A DNA stretch of 23,576 nt from DYFC01 sp041658585 (GCA_041658585.1 JBAZZX010000043.1:1-23576); one strand, 5' to 3'. Counted from the stretch's first letter, positions 7,073 through 14,664 are shown. Translations and numbers: made by a program. The notes: generated from the sequence alone by a model not told the origin.

Positions 7073-7825
7073 ATGAAAGAATTGGAAAAAACTAAAATTC
7101 AACCCGCAGGCAAAAAATCCGTAAAGATGAAATGCTGGGAAACTTTTCAATGTAACGAGACTGCCTGTCCTGCCTATAAGTCCGGGGACCCCAATTGCTG
7201 GCTGTTTTCAGGTACCCATTGCCATAAAAATATCCAGGGCAAGTTCATAGAGAAGATGGAGATGTGCAGCGATTGCCTTGTTTACGGGGCAAACATGGAT
7301 TACCATGCAATGCACCAGACTTGCAATATTATTAATAAGCAATTTAAAGAATTCGCTAAACTTGTTAAAGAAAGGGACAGAGAACTTGAAAACACCGGCC
7401 TGGAGCTGGCCCTGAGCATATCTGAAGTCCTTGAGGCTTTAAAAAAGATTTCCGCCGGAGACCCTACCGTAAGAATACCGGAGACTTCTACTATTGAGTT
7501 GATTAGCAGATTAAAACAAATGATTAATGTAACTGCCGAAAATATAGGGGAGATTGTTGATCAATCACATGAATTTGCCATGGGTCTTGCCGAACATTTT
7601 GATGTATTGCACAGGGTAACTAAAGGAGACCTCAATGCCAGAATATCCGGAAGCTCTCCCGTGGAACTGATAGAAGCCCTGAAGGAAGTCTCCAACAAGA
7701 TGATAGCGAGTGTGGATAAAGAAATCACCGAGCGCAAAAAATTTGAAGTCGCCTTGCAGGAGAGCGAAGAGAAATTCAGGACAATCAGCAGTTCGGCAAG
7801 AGACGCCATTGTCATGTATAGATGA
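7073..7825 (+). CDS. Diguanylate cyclase, N-terminal part (two-CW, tandem HAMP, start of PAS) before a frameshift
   Basis: This frame gives 250 aa and is the first part of a longer signalling protein. Residues 21-68 form a cysteine-rich region, probably metal-binding, with Cys at 21, 27, 32, 42, 50, 65 and 68 and two CW pairs; I associate it with the 'two-CW' domain. Residues about 110-215 are two HAMP-like units in tandem (KKISAGDPTVRIP and HRVTKGDLNARIS). There is no membrane span or signal peptide, so the protein should be cytosolic. A PAS domain starts near residue 233 (ESEEKFRTISSSARDAIVM) and is cut off by TGA at 7823-7825. The reading continues one base later in the next frame. Start: ATG 7073, with AAAGGA 7 bases upstream. 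Confidence 0.8.
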   Translation: MKELEKTKIQPAGKKSVKMKCWETFQCNETACPAYKSGDPNCWLFSGTHCHKNIQGKFIEKMEMCSDCLVYGANMDYHAMHQTCNIINKQFKEFAKLVKERDRELENTGLELALSISEVLEALKKISAGDPTVRIPETSTIELISRLKQMINVTAENIGEIVDQSHEFAMGLAEHFDVLHRVTKGDLNARISGSSPVELIEALKEVSNKMIASVDKEITERKKFEVALQESEEKFRTISSSARDAIVMYR

Positions 7826-9002
7826 TAATGGAAAGGTTTTATTCTGGAACAAGGCGGCAGAGACGATATTCGGCTACTCTGCACGGGAAATTGTAGGGGA
7901 GAAAATACATTCTTTTATTGTTCCCTTAAAATACCGCGAGACTTCCGAAAAAGGTCTTCACGAATTCGGATTGACGGGTCAGGGCCCGGTAATCGGAAAA
8001 ACATTGGAACAGACCGCGTTGCGGAAAGACGGGACTGAATTTCCGGTATCACTCTCCGTTTCAGCGGTAAAGGTAAAGGACAATTGGAACGCAATCGGAA
8101 TAGTAAGGGATATTACCGAGCGCAAAAAAGTGGAAGCGGCACTGCGGGAAAGTGAAAAAAGATACCGGGATCTATTCGAAAACACCACGGATCTGATTCA
8201 AATTATCGCGCCTGACGGGCGCTTTCTTTTTGTTAATGCTGCCTGGATGGTTTCACTCGGCTATTTTGAAGAAGATATACTCCGCCTTACAATATGGGAC
8301 ATCATCCATCCGGATAACCTTTTACATTGCAGAGAAACTTTTCAGCAAGTGCTGTCCGGCATGAATATGCAAAATATCGAGGTTACTTTTGTTGCAAAAA
8401 GCGGCAAATTTCTTTTTGTAGAAGGGAATATAAACTGCTTTTTCCGGAACAGCGAACCGGAATACATCCGGTGCATTTTCCACGACATCACCGATCGTAA
8501 ACGCATGGAAGAGGATTTGAGGACCATGTCGCTCCATGATGAATTGACGGGCCTTTACAACAGGCGTGGATTTATAACCCTTGCCGAACAGCAGTTGAAG
8601 ATCGCCGACCGTATGAAAAGAGGCATCCTGCTTCTTTTTGGGGATTTAGACGGGATGAAATTTATTAATGACACATTCGGTCATCAGGAAGGCGACCGTG
8701 CATTGATCGATACGACAAATATCCTCAAAGACACATTTCGCGGCTCGGACATTCTTGCCCGTGTCGGAGGTGATGAGTTCGTAGTTCTTGCGCTGGAAGC
8801 AAATGATACCTATTGTGATCTTCTTGCCGATCGGCTTAAAGCAAATTTTGACGCTTTCAATGAAAAAGGTGGACGCGGCTACACGCTGACATTAAGCGTA
8901 GGCATTGCCCGTTATGACCCTGAAAATCCCTGTTCAATAGACGACCTTCTGAAACGTGCCGATAATTTGATGTATAAGAAGAAAAAGAAAAGACGGGAAT
9001 AA
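7710..9002 (+). CDS. Diguanylate cyclase, C-terminal part (PAS-PAS-GGDEF) after the frameshift
   Basis: The frame is open from 7710, but meaningful homology starts only at 7818, so the first 36 codons are out-of-frame noise. From 7818 it reads IDDNGKVLFWNKAAETIFGY, the missing remainder of the first PAS domain. A second PAS follows (YRDLFENTTDLIQIIAPDG to IFHDITDRKRMEE), then a complete GGDEF domain that makes cyclic di-GMP from two GTP. The signature RVGGDEF is intact, as are GDLDGMKFINDTFGH and an inhibitory RxxD site (RGSD) five residues before GGDEF. Rejoined, the protein would have 642 aa: two-CW, HAMP-HAMP, PAS, PAS, GGDEF. It is convergent with archease, with 11 bases between the stops and no evident terminator. 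Confidence 0.8.
   Translation: MWIKKSPSAKNLKSPCRRAKRNSGQSAVRQETPLSCIDDNGKVLFWNKAAETIFGYSAREIVGEKIHSFIVPLKYRETSEKGLHEFGLTGQGPVIGKTLEQTALRKDGTEFPVSLSVSAVKVKDNWNAIGIVRDITERKKVEAALRESEKRYRDLFENTTDLIQIIAPDGRFLFVNAAWMVSLGYFEEDILRLTIWDIIHPDNLLHCRETFQQVLSGMNMQNIEVTFVAKSGKFLFVEGNINCFFRNSEPEYIRCIFHDITDRKRMEEDLRTMSLHDELTGLYNRRGFITLAEQQLKIADRMKRGILLLFGDLDGMKFINDTFGHQEGDRALIDTTNILKDTFRGSDILARVGGDEFVVLALEANDTYCDLLADRLKANFDAFNEKGGRGYTLTLSVGIARYDPENPCSIDDLLKRADNLMYKKKKKRRE
7814..7820 (+). other. Frameshift point in the diguanylate cyclase gene
   Basis: The sequence ATGTATA (7814-7820) can be read ATG-ATA if the T at 7817 is treated as extra. Doing so joins VM to IDDNG and restores a perfect PAS core. This is a +1 insertion, either a true mutation or an assembly error. 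There is no long homopolymer or obvious slippery site to suggest programmed shifting. Confidence 0.8.
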
Positions 9003-9013
9003 TCAGGGTCCAT

Positions 9014-9430
9014 TCATATGTCAAATATTACGTCTATTTCCCATAGATTATCTATCTTTTCGATCCTTAGTTTATGATAGGTCGCTGCCTTGATGAGGAG
9101 GTTGCCTTCGTGACGGTCGGAGTTGAATTCTTCACCTGAAATACTTGCCGTTATTTTATTATCCGAAAAATGTTCTACGCCGATTTTTTTGCCTATAAAA
9201 CCATACGCGTCGAAATGGAAGACCAGTTCATTCAGCCAGGAGACAAGAAGACCGTCAGGGGACTGATTTTCAACAGAGATATGGATGACCTTCTTTTCAA
9301 GAACGGAACCGGGGTCGGTGATGAGGCTGTACATTCCTGTTGCAGCGTTAATGAATGCCTCTTCTTTGGTTTTTCCATATGCCGTCAATCCCGCATCGCC
9401 GGATATATCAAGAATTTTAAAGGGCATCAT
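9014..9430 (-). CDS. Archease, activator of RtcB RNA ligase
   Basis: Archease speeds up RtcB guanylation and multiple turnover, and broadens its nucleotide cofactor use. The 138-aa product matches the compact family. An N-terminal DISGDAGLTAYGKTKEEAF occupies residues 8-26; the bacterial GD replaces the common TAD but keeps the acidic residue. Then come the central LLVSWLNELVFHFD, and the C-terminal IKAATYHKLRIEK and IDVIFDI, with the terminal Asp that helps bind metal. It is on the same strand as rtcB but 2.2 kb away, with the diguanylate cyclase and repeat A1 between. Start: ATG at 9430 or the adjacent ATG at 9427; neither has a clear ribosome-binding site. Repeat B1 lies 48 bases upstream. 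Confidence 0.88.
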   Translation of the reverse strand: MMPFKILDISGDAGLTAYGKTKEEAFINAATGMYSLITDPGSVLEKKVIHISVENQSPDGLLVSWLNELVFHFDAYGFIGKKIGVEHFSDNKITASISGEEFNSDRHEGNLLIKAATYHKLRIEKIDNLWEIDVIFDI

Positions 9431-9478
9431 AACAACAGAATATCAATTGGGATCAACGGAGTCAATGTAATTAGTGCC

Positions 9479-9609
9479 GTGTATAAAGTCGATATTTAAA
9501 CACCCTCCCCATTAATCCCCTCCCCTCAAGGGAGGGGTGAATTTACTACCCTCTCCCTTGAGGGGAGAGGGCAAGGGTGAGGGTGTTTAACAATTTACAC
9601 ATAGGCTCT
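9479..9609. repeat. Family B palindromic intergenic element, copy 1
   Basis: This element of about 131 bases starts GTGTATAAA and contains two perfect hairpins: CCCCTCCC-CTCAA-GGGAGGGG and CCCTCTCCC-TTGAG-GGGAGAGGG. These are bounded by AAACACCCTC on the left and its inverse GAGGGTGTTT on the right. The second copy at 17317-17445 is nearly identical over the core and lies in the same orientation. No coding capacity. Confidence 0.8.
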
Positions 9610-9617
9610 AATCAAAC

Positions 9618-9646
9618 AAAAAAAGCCCCTCTTTGAAAAGAGGGGC
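9618..9646 (-). terminator. Rho-independent terminator of the peptidyl-prolyl isomerase gene
   Basis: GCCCCTCTT (9625-9633) and AAGAGGGGC (9638-9646) pair perfectly around TGAA. On the minus strand seven T residues follow (complement of 9618-9624). It stands 28 bases past the stop codon at 9674. Confidence 0.93.
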
Positions 9647-9673
9647 CGTGGTAGATTTTATAGTTATACCGTT

Positions 9674-10609
9674 TTAATCCTTTTTCCCTGATGTGCCCTG
9701 TTTCGGCGCAGCCTTTTGCTCGCCTGCCTGAGGTTTTACTTCTTTATTCTCTATTAGGGCTGGAAGTTTTGCAAGGGCGTCTTTATTAATATCTACCTTT
9801 GCGTTTTTCTTCAGATTTTCGATATACGAATCAAAGACCTCTTTCTGCTTTTCCGCTGCAATCCGCTGCAATATGGCGCTCTTGACCTTTTCAAATTCTA
9901 CCGGTTTTCCCATCTTCTTGTCGGTGACCTTGATTATATGAAAACCGAACTTTGTCTTTACAGGCTCGCTGATCTCACCCGGTTTCATCTTCAGGGCGAC
10001 TGTTTCAAATTCCGGGACCATCTGTCCGGATGAAAAAAAGCCGAGGTCTCCGCCGTTCTTTGCGGAACCGGGGTCAATGGAACTCTTTTTTGCAATCGCT
10101 GCAAAGTCTTCGCCCTTCTTTATTCTTGCCAGTATGTTCTTTGCCTCACCTTCCGTCTTGACGAGTATATGGCTTGCTTTTATCTGACTGACCGACGCCA
10201 GTTCATCTTTGTGTTTATCATAATAAGCTTTTGCATCCTGTTCCGTTAACTTCGCCTTTGTCTCGATCTCCTTTTCAAGGAGCTGCGTAATAAGTGTGAT
10301 CTTCCTGAAATCCTCAATCTTTTTCTTGAATTCGACGTCCTTATCAAGGCCCTTTTTCAATGCCTCCTGATAGAGAAGTTCTTTTTTAACAAGTTCCTCG
10401 AGAAACTTTTCCTTGCCTTCCGGACCCTGGAAAAATTTCTGCGCAAATTCAGGCAGGCTTTTTATTTCTCTTTCAAAATCGGCCTGAGTTATCGTCACAT
10501 TTCCTACTTTTGCAAGATAGGGCCCTTTCTGCTGTTCTCCCTTTTGTGCACATGCACCGAATGCAAAAAGCAGAGAAATAATTACAATTGAAACCGTAAA
10601 CTTTTTCAT
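9674..10609 (-). CDS. Parvulin-type peptidyl-prolyl isomerase lipoprotein (PrsA/SurA-like)
   Basis: This is an envelope foldase that isomerises X-Pro bonds and assists folding of exported proteins. Starting at the ATG at 10609 it has 311 aa. That ATG is preferred over the in-frame GTG three bases upstream because AGGAGG is 5 bases from the ATG but only 2 from the GTG. Residues 1-20 form a lipoprotein signal with Cys20 (AFGAC). A SurA-N-like helical region follows (about 30-135). The parvulin domain at about 140-235 shows KASHILVKTEGEAKNILARI, GGDLGFFSSGQMVPEF and KTKFGFHIIKVTD. The C-terminal end is a Lys/Gln/Pro-rich disordered tail. It is divergent from hemL, with 93 bases between the starts, and ends in a strong terminator, so it is a single-gene unit. 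Confidence 0.9.
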   Translation of the reverse strand: MKKFTVSIVIISLLFAFGACAQKGEQQKGPYLAKVGNVTITQADFEREIKSLPEFAQKFFQGPEGKEKFLEELVKKELLYQEALKKGLDKDVEFKKKIEDFRKITLITQLLEKEIETKAKLTEQDAKAYYDKHKDELASVSQIKASHILVKTEGEAKNILARIKKGEDFAAIAKKSSIDPGSAKNGGDLGFFSSGQMVPEFETVALKMKPGEISEPVKTKFGFHIIKVTDKKMGKPVEFEKVKSAILQRIAAEKQKEVFDSYIENLKKNAKVDINKDALAKLPALIENKEVKPQAGEQKAAPKQGTSGKKD

Positions 10610-10662
10610 CACATCCTCCTGTTAAGATAAATTTTATTGTTATAGCATAACAGACATTCTTT

Positions 10663-10691
10663 TTGACACACAAATTTTTTTGTGCTACATT
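10663..10691 (+). promoter_or_regulatory. hemL promoter implying a near-leaderless transcript
   Basis: TTGACA (10663-10668), a 17-base spacer and TACATT (10686-10691) form a good sigma70-like promoter. The start site would fall about 4-7 bases before the hemL ATG at 10703, leaving no room for a ribosome-binding site; none is seen. Confidence 0.55.
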
Positions 10692-10702
10692 AGCATAATC
10701 CT

Positions 10703-11989
10703 ATGAACAGGAAGAAATCACGGAAATTATTTCAAAGGGCTTTTGAGCTGATCCCCGGCGGAGTCAACAGTCCGGTGCGCGCTTTCAGGGCTGTCGGAGG
10801 AAATCCCGTTTTTATCGACAGGGCCAAGGGTTCAAAGCTTTACGATGTCGACGGGAATAGTTATATTGATTATGTCCTTTCCTGGGGACCTCTTATCCTC
10901 GGCCATGCCCATCCAAAAGTCGTTTTAGCGATTCAGAAAGCGGCAGAAAGAGGAACAAGCTATGGGGCGCCCACACCCCTGGAAATTCAGCTTGCCGAGC
11001 TTGTCCTTAAGGCATTTCCATCCATGGAAAAAGTAAGGATGGTGAATTCCGGCACAGAGGCGACTATGAGCGCTATAAGGATAGCTCGCGGATTCACGAA
11101 GAGGGACAAGATAATTAAATTTGAAGGATGCTATCATGGCCATGCCGACGGACTGCTTGTAAAGGCAGGGTCGGGAGCAACGACCTTCGGCGTCCCGGAC
11201 AGCCCCGGGGTACCGAAATCCTATGCAAAGAATACAATCACCATTCCGTTCAATGACTCAAAAGCGGTCAAAAAGGTAATCGAAGAGGAATGGAAAAATA
11301 TCGCTTGTATTATACTCGAACCCGTGGTCGGGAACATCGGATGCGTCCTGCCGAAACCGGGGTTTCTTGAGTATTTATGGAAAATAACAAAGAGCCACGG
11401 CATTGTCCTCATCTTTGACGAGGTCATGACCGGCTTCAGAGTCGCCTATGGAGGCGCGCAGGAAAAGTTCGGGATTGACCCTGACATGACCTGTCTCGGA
11501 AAGGTCATCGGCGGAGGTCTTCCTGTGGGCGCCTATGGCGGTAAAAAAGAAATCATGTCCATGGTATCTCCTGAAGGCCCTGTCTATCAGGCAGGCACTT
11601 TGTCGGGAAATCCTTTGGCAATGACAGCCGGCATAGAAACACTGAAAATACTTTCCAAAATAGGTATATATGATAAGCTCGAAAAAACCGCATTGATGCT
11701 GGAAAACGGGCTTGCGGATGCCGCAAAATCGGCGGGAGTATCTACAAAATTTTACAGGGCCGGGACCATGTTCTGCACATATTTCACAGATACCGACGTC
11801 ATTGACTATACGACTGCAAAAAAATCCGACACCGCAAAATTCTCCCGTTTTTTCACAGCCATGCTCGATAAAGGCATATATATAGCTCCTTCACAGTTTG
11901 AGGCAGGTTTCATTTCCCTCGCGCATTCCGAAGGGGACATTGAAAAAACCGTACAGGCAGCATACGAATCCTTCCTCGAATCAAAATAA
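10703..11989 (+). CDS. hemL: Glutamate-1-semialdehyde 2,1-aminomutase
   Basis: HemL converts glutamate-1-semialdehyde to 5-aminolevulinate, the last step of the C5 route into haem and other tetrapyrroles, using pyridoxamine/pyridoxal phosphate in the cytosol. The 428-aa length is typical. Seen features: PGGVNSPVRAF near the N-terminus, NSGTEATMSAIRIARG (about 115-130), GCYHGHADG, the cofactor-contacting DEVMTGFR (239-246) and the Schiff-base lysine Lys267 in CLGKVIGGGLPVG, then YQAGTLSGNPLAM. It seems complete. No other haem gene is adjacent. It is the first gene of a rightward series leading into atpZ, but a separate weak promoter may precede atpZ. No Shine-Dalgarno sequence precedes its ATG. 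Confidence 0.96.
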   Translation: MNRKKSRKLFQRAFELIPGGVNSPVRAFRAVGGNPVFIDRAKGSKLYDVDGNSYIDYVLSWGPLILGHAHPKVVLAIQKAAERGTSYGAPTPLEIQLAELVLKAFPSMEKVRMVNSGTEATMSAIRIARGFTKRDKIIKFEGCYHGHADGLLVKAGSGATTFGVPDSPGVPKSYAKNTITIPFNDSKAVKKVIEEEWKNIACIILEPVVGNIGCVLPKPGFLEYLWKITKSHGIVLIFDEVMTGFRVAYGGAQEKFGIDPDMTCLGKVIGGGLPVGAYGGKKEIMSMVSPEGPVYQAGTLSGNPLAMTAGIETLKILSKIGIYDKLEKTALMLENGLADAAKSAGVSTKFYRAGTMFCTYFTDTDVIDYTTAKKSDTAKFSRFFTAMLDKGIYIAPSQFEAGFISLAHSEGDIEKTVQAAYESFLESK

Positions 11990-12022
11990 CCCGACACCGA
12001 TGCTTCTTTTCATTCCCGTCTA

Positions 12023-12031
12023 TGTTACAAT
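12023..12031 (+). promoter_or_regulatory. Possible extended -10 promoter for atpZ
   Basis: TGTTACAAT at 12023-12031 has the TGn extension and a TACAAT -10 box, but no recognisable -35 box at the right distance. It would start a transcript close to the atpZ ribosome-binding site (AGAGG). Confidence 0.3.
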
Positions 12032-12048
12032 TTAACAGAGGTTGATTA

Positions 12049-12297
12049 ATGGCGGAAAAATCTTTGTTCAAACAACTCCTTGAGGCCAGCACTGTAGGGC
12101 TAAGCCTTGTCATCTCCACGTTCATCGGACTTGCAATGGGTTATGGGATTGATTATCTTTTGGGACGATGGCTCGGCTGGCATACAACGCCATGGTTTAC
12201 AGTGATATTTCTGTTTGTCGGTATTATCGCAGGGTTTAAAGACCTCTATATGATGGCAAGAAAAACGGATGATCAATCTAATAAAAAGAATCCATAG
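12049..12297 (+). CDS. atpZ: AtpZ/AtpI-family small membrane protein (F-type ATP synthase accessory)
   Basis: An 82-aa protein with two membrane spans (about 17-37 and 49-68) separated by a short polar turn (GRWLGWHTTP). This is the fold of the AtpZ family encoded ahead of F1Fo ATP synthase operons and linked to Mg2+/Ca2+ handling and c-ring assembly. The glycine-rich first helix (STFIGLAMGYGIDYLLG) is the family signature. AGAGG lies 8 bases upstream of the ATG. It overlaps the next gene by 29 bases, implying coupled translation. Oddly, no atpB or atpE follows; the cluster runs into pgi instead. Confidence 0.8.
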   Translation: MAEKSLFKQLLEASTVGLSLVISTFIGLAMGYGIDYLLGRWLGWHTTPWFTVIFLFVGIIAGFKDLYMMARKTDDQSNKKNP

Positions 12298-12673
12298 ACA
12301 GGCGCTTATATTTCTGATAATCATTGCAGTCGTCGCAACAATAATTACCGCCCTTACAGGAGTAGCCGACTGGAGGAAGATGCCTCAGAGCGTTCTTATC
12401 GGCGGTCTGCTCGGATTAGCTAACTTCAAGGGTCTCGCATGGGGGCTGAAAGATTTTGCCGTATTGCAGCGGCCAAGCGGAAAGCTGATCTTCTGGAGCA
12501 TGGTCAGATTTTTTATACTCTCCGCAATCCTGATCGTACTGGCGCTGCTCAAGTTGATAAATTTCGTCGGCATACTCATAGGGTTGACCATTGTTTTTGT
12601 TCTTATATTAAAAGAGGGCCTGCGTGAGGTTAAACAGGCGGCGGCAGAGGGAGACAAAGATGTTAGAGCTTGA
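12269..12673 (+). CDS. atpI: ATP synthase subunit I (AtpI-like) membrane protein
   Basis: A 134-aa hydrophobic protein with about four spans, organised like the ATP synthase I family: an N-terminal span after a basic start (IKRIHRQALIFLIIIAV), a Gly-rich segment (IGGLLGLANFKGLAWGLKDF), and two C-terminal spans ending in a charged tail. In other bacteria AtpI helps assemble the c-ring. The start ATG at 12269 lies inside atpZ and has no strong ribosome-binding site, which fits translational coupling. Its stop (12671-12673) overlaps the pgi start by 14 bases. Identity is supported by both fold pattern and position after atpZ, but the sequence is divergent. Confidence 0.7.
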   Translation: MINLIKRIHRQALIFLIIIAVVATIITALTGVADWRKMPQSVLIGGLLGLANFKGLAWGLKDFAVLQRPSGKLIFWSMVRFFILSAILIVLALLKLINFVGILIGLTIVFVLILKEGLREVKQAAAEGDKDVRA

Positions 12674-14000
12674 TTATTCCGGCATGATGAAAGAAGTAAC
12701 CGGCGGGAACGGTCTTTCCGAAGATGATATAAAACGGCTATCATCCAAAATCGATGAAGCGCACAGGCAGATCAATAACAAAAAACAGCCACGGCTTGCG
12801 TTTATGGATCTCCTCTCCCAGGACACTTCCGAAATTAAAAAAGCCGCAAAATTCATAAGAAAATCATCAGAGAATTTACTTCTGCTCGGTATCGGCGGGT
12901 CAGCGCTTGGTCCAAGGGCGATAATGGAAGCCCTGAGCCCTCTGCATAATCTGAAGAAAAAGCCGCGTGTATTCATCTACGATAATGTTGATCCGGGGAC
13001 GCTGAAACATATCCTCTCTGTTATTGATTTAAAAAAGACCTCTGTAAATGTCATATCGAAATCCGGCAGCACCGCTGAAACCGCAGCTTCATTCATGATC
13101 CTGTGGGACAGGATGAAAAAGGTTTTAGGGAGAGAAGCCTCTAAGCGTTTTATCATTACAACCGACCCCGAAAAGGGAAACCTCAGAAAGATTGTGAATG
13201 AAGAAGGTTTGATATCTCTCCCGATCCCTTCCGGCGTAGGCGGGAGATATTCGGTGCTGAGTTCCGTCGGGCTGTTGCTTGCCGAGGTTATAGGCGTCCA
13301 ATCCGATGAGCTGCTCAAAGGCGCAAAAGACATTCATAACAAGTGCATTAAATCGGATATCCGGAAGAACCCCGCTTATCTGTTCGGGACGCTGCTCTAT
13401 CTGATGGATAAAGAAAAGCAGAGGACTATTGATGTGATGGTCCCATATGCAGACAGCCTGAAACCTCTCTCCGAATGGTTTTGCCAGCTTTGGGCGGAGA
13501 GCCTTGGAAAAGCCGGCAAAGGTCTTACCCCGTATCCCTCTATCGGCACGCCAGACCAGCATTCTCAACTACAGTTATGGATTGACGGGCCGAAAGACAA
13601 GGTGATTACCTTCATCAGGGTGGATGATTACGGCGTCGATATGGAAATGCCGCCCGTCTTCAGGCATATAGAAGGACTTAACTATCTGTCGGGCCATGCG
13701 CTTTCCGAATTGATAAAGGCGGAACAAGAGGCTACCGGGATTGCTTTAACCAAGTCCGGCAGACCGAATATGACACTATGCATCCCCAAGATAGACGCAT
13801 ATCATCTTGGTCAGCTTTTTTACTTCTTTGAGCTCGCGACAGCCTTTACCGGGGCCCTTTATGAAATCAATCCTTTTGACCAGCCGGGAGTTGAAGCAGG
13901 CAAGAATCTTACTTACGGCATTATGGGCAAGAAAGGTTTTGAGGACAAGAAAAAAGAGGTTGAAGAGTACAGAAAGAAGAAAGGCCGCTGGAAGATATAA
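12660..14000 (+). CDS. pgi: Glucose-6-phosphate isomerase
   Basis: Pgi interconverts glucose 6-phosphate and fructose 6-phosphate. The start is ATG 12660, with GAGGGAG about 6 bases upstream; an upstream in-frame GTG at 12624 would add 12 basic residues of no family likeness and lies deep inside atpI. The product is 446 aa, the size of the compact bacterial form. Signatures: LLLGIGGSALGPRAIMEAL, VISKSGSTAETAASF (sugar-phosphate-binding serine loop), WAESLGKAGKGLTPYPSIG with the catalytic glutamate, TPDQHSQLQ with the ring-opening histidine, and GVEAGKNL with the C-terminal lysine. All key residues are present. It is translationally coupled to atpI (14-base overlap). Confidence 0.95.
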   Translation: MLELDYSGMMKEVTGGNGLSEDDIKRLSSKIDEAHRQINNKKQPRLAFMDLLSQDTSEIKKAAKFIRKSSENLLLLGIGGSALGPRAIMEALSPLHNLKKKPRVFIYDNVDPGTLKHILSVIDLKKTSVNVISKSGSTAETAASFMILWDRMKKVLGREASKRFIITTDPEKGNLRKIVNEEGLISLPIPSGVGGRYSVLSSVGLLLAEVIGVQSDELLKGAKDIHNKCIKSDIRKNPAYLFGTLLYLMDKEKQRTIDVMVPYADSLKPLSEWFCQLWAESLGKAGKGLTPYPSIGTPDQHSQLQLWIDGPKDKVITFIRVDDYGVDMEMPPVFRHIEGLNYLSGHALSELIKAEQEATGIALTKSGRPNMTLCIPKIDAYHLGQLFYFFELATAFTGALYEINPFDQPGVEAGKNLTYGIMGKKGFEDKKKEVEEYRKKKGRWKI

Positions 14001-14053
14001 AGAAAAAACTTAACATTTCCAATTCTCTTACTCATTGAAACAGGGAGGGCTCC

Positions 14054-14611
14054 ATGGATACCAAAGAACTTTTAAAAGAAGCTCAAATGCTTTTAGTGGA
14101 CGGTAAGGATAAAGAGAGTATCGAGGCTTTCACAAAGGCCATTGAGGCAGGCGCTGACCCGTATATTTCTCATCTCAGCCGTGGCGTCGTTTATGTAAAG
14201 CTGAAGGAAAGCGATAAGGCGCTGGATGATTTCAACAAAGCTATAAAGGCAAACAACTTGAGCGCAAGGGCTTATTTTTTCAGGGGCATGACGTATATGA
14301 TGAAAGAAGATTTTAACCATGCCGTAGCCGATTTTACCGGCGCCTTAAACCTGAAAACCAATTATGGTATGGCAAAATTCGCAAGAGCAGTCTCTTATGC
14401 GCGCCTCGGCAATTTTGATGAAGCCTCAAAAGATATGGCGGTAGTAGCGCCCCAAATGGAAGAAAATCTCCAGGGCTTTGCCGATTCCTATGGAATTATA
14501 AGGACGGAGATGTCGAAAGTCATGACACAGCTTTTAGGAGAAAGCAAGTTGCCGAACCTCGAACTCAACGACAAGAATATGGAGATCCTCAAAAAATGGC
14601 TCGATGACTAA
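14054..14611 (+). CDS. Tetratricopeptide-repeat protein
   Basis: A 185-aa cytosolic-looking protein with no signal peptide. At least three consecutive TPR units of 34 residues are visible: residues about 17-50 (DKESIEAFTKAIEAGADPYI), 51-84 (ARAYFFRGMTYMMKEDFNHA) and 85-120 (AKFARAVSYARLGNFDEA). Each has the Ala/Gly and aromatic pattern of paired helices. A helical, non-repeat C-terminus follows. TPRs are protein-binding scaffolds; the partner is unknown. GGGAGG lies 6 bases before the ATG. It follows pgi by 53 bases with no terminator between, so it may share the transcript with pgi and the 52-aa gene downstream. Confidence 0.88.
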   Translation: MDTKELLKEAQMLLVDGKDKESIEAFTKAIEAGADPYISHLSRGVVYVKLKESDKALDDFNKAIKANNLSARAYFFRGMTYMMKEDFNHAVADFTGALNLKTNYGMAKFARAVSYARLGNFDEASKDMAVVAPQMEENLQGFADSYGIIRTEMSKVMTQLLGESKLPNLELNDKNMEILKKWLDD

Positions 14612-14664
14612 TAACCCGTCAAGTGAGAAGTGACCCGTCAGTTACATAAAATGAAAGGTCCCGA

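Noticed and set aside
12624..12659. Longer start for pgi at GTG 12624
   Set aside because: It would add a 12-residue basic tail without family likeness; ATG 12660 has a good ribosome-binding site.
13125..13568. 147-codon frame on the minus strand over pgi
   Set aside because: Shadow of the well-supported pgi gene; no ribosome-binding site or protein-like pattern.
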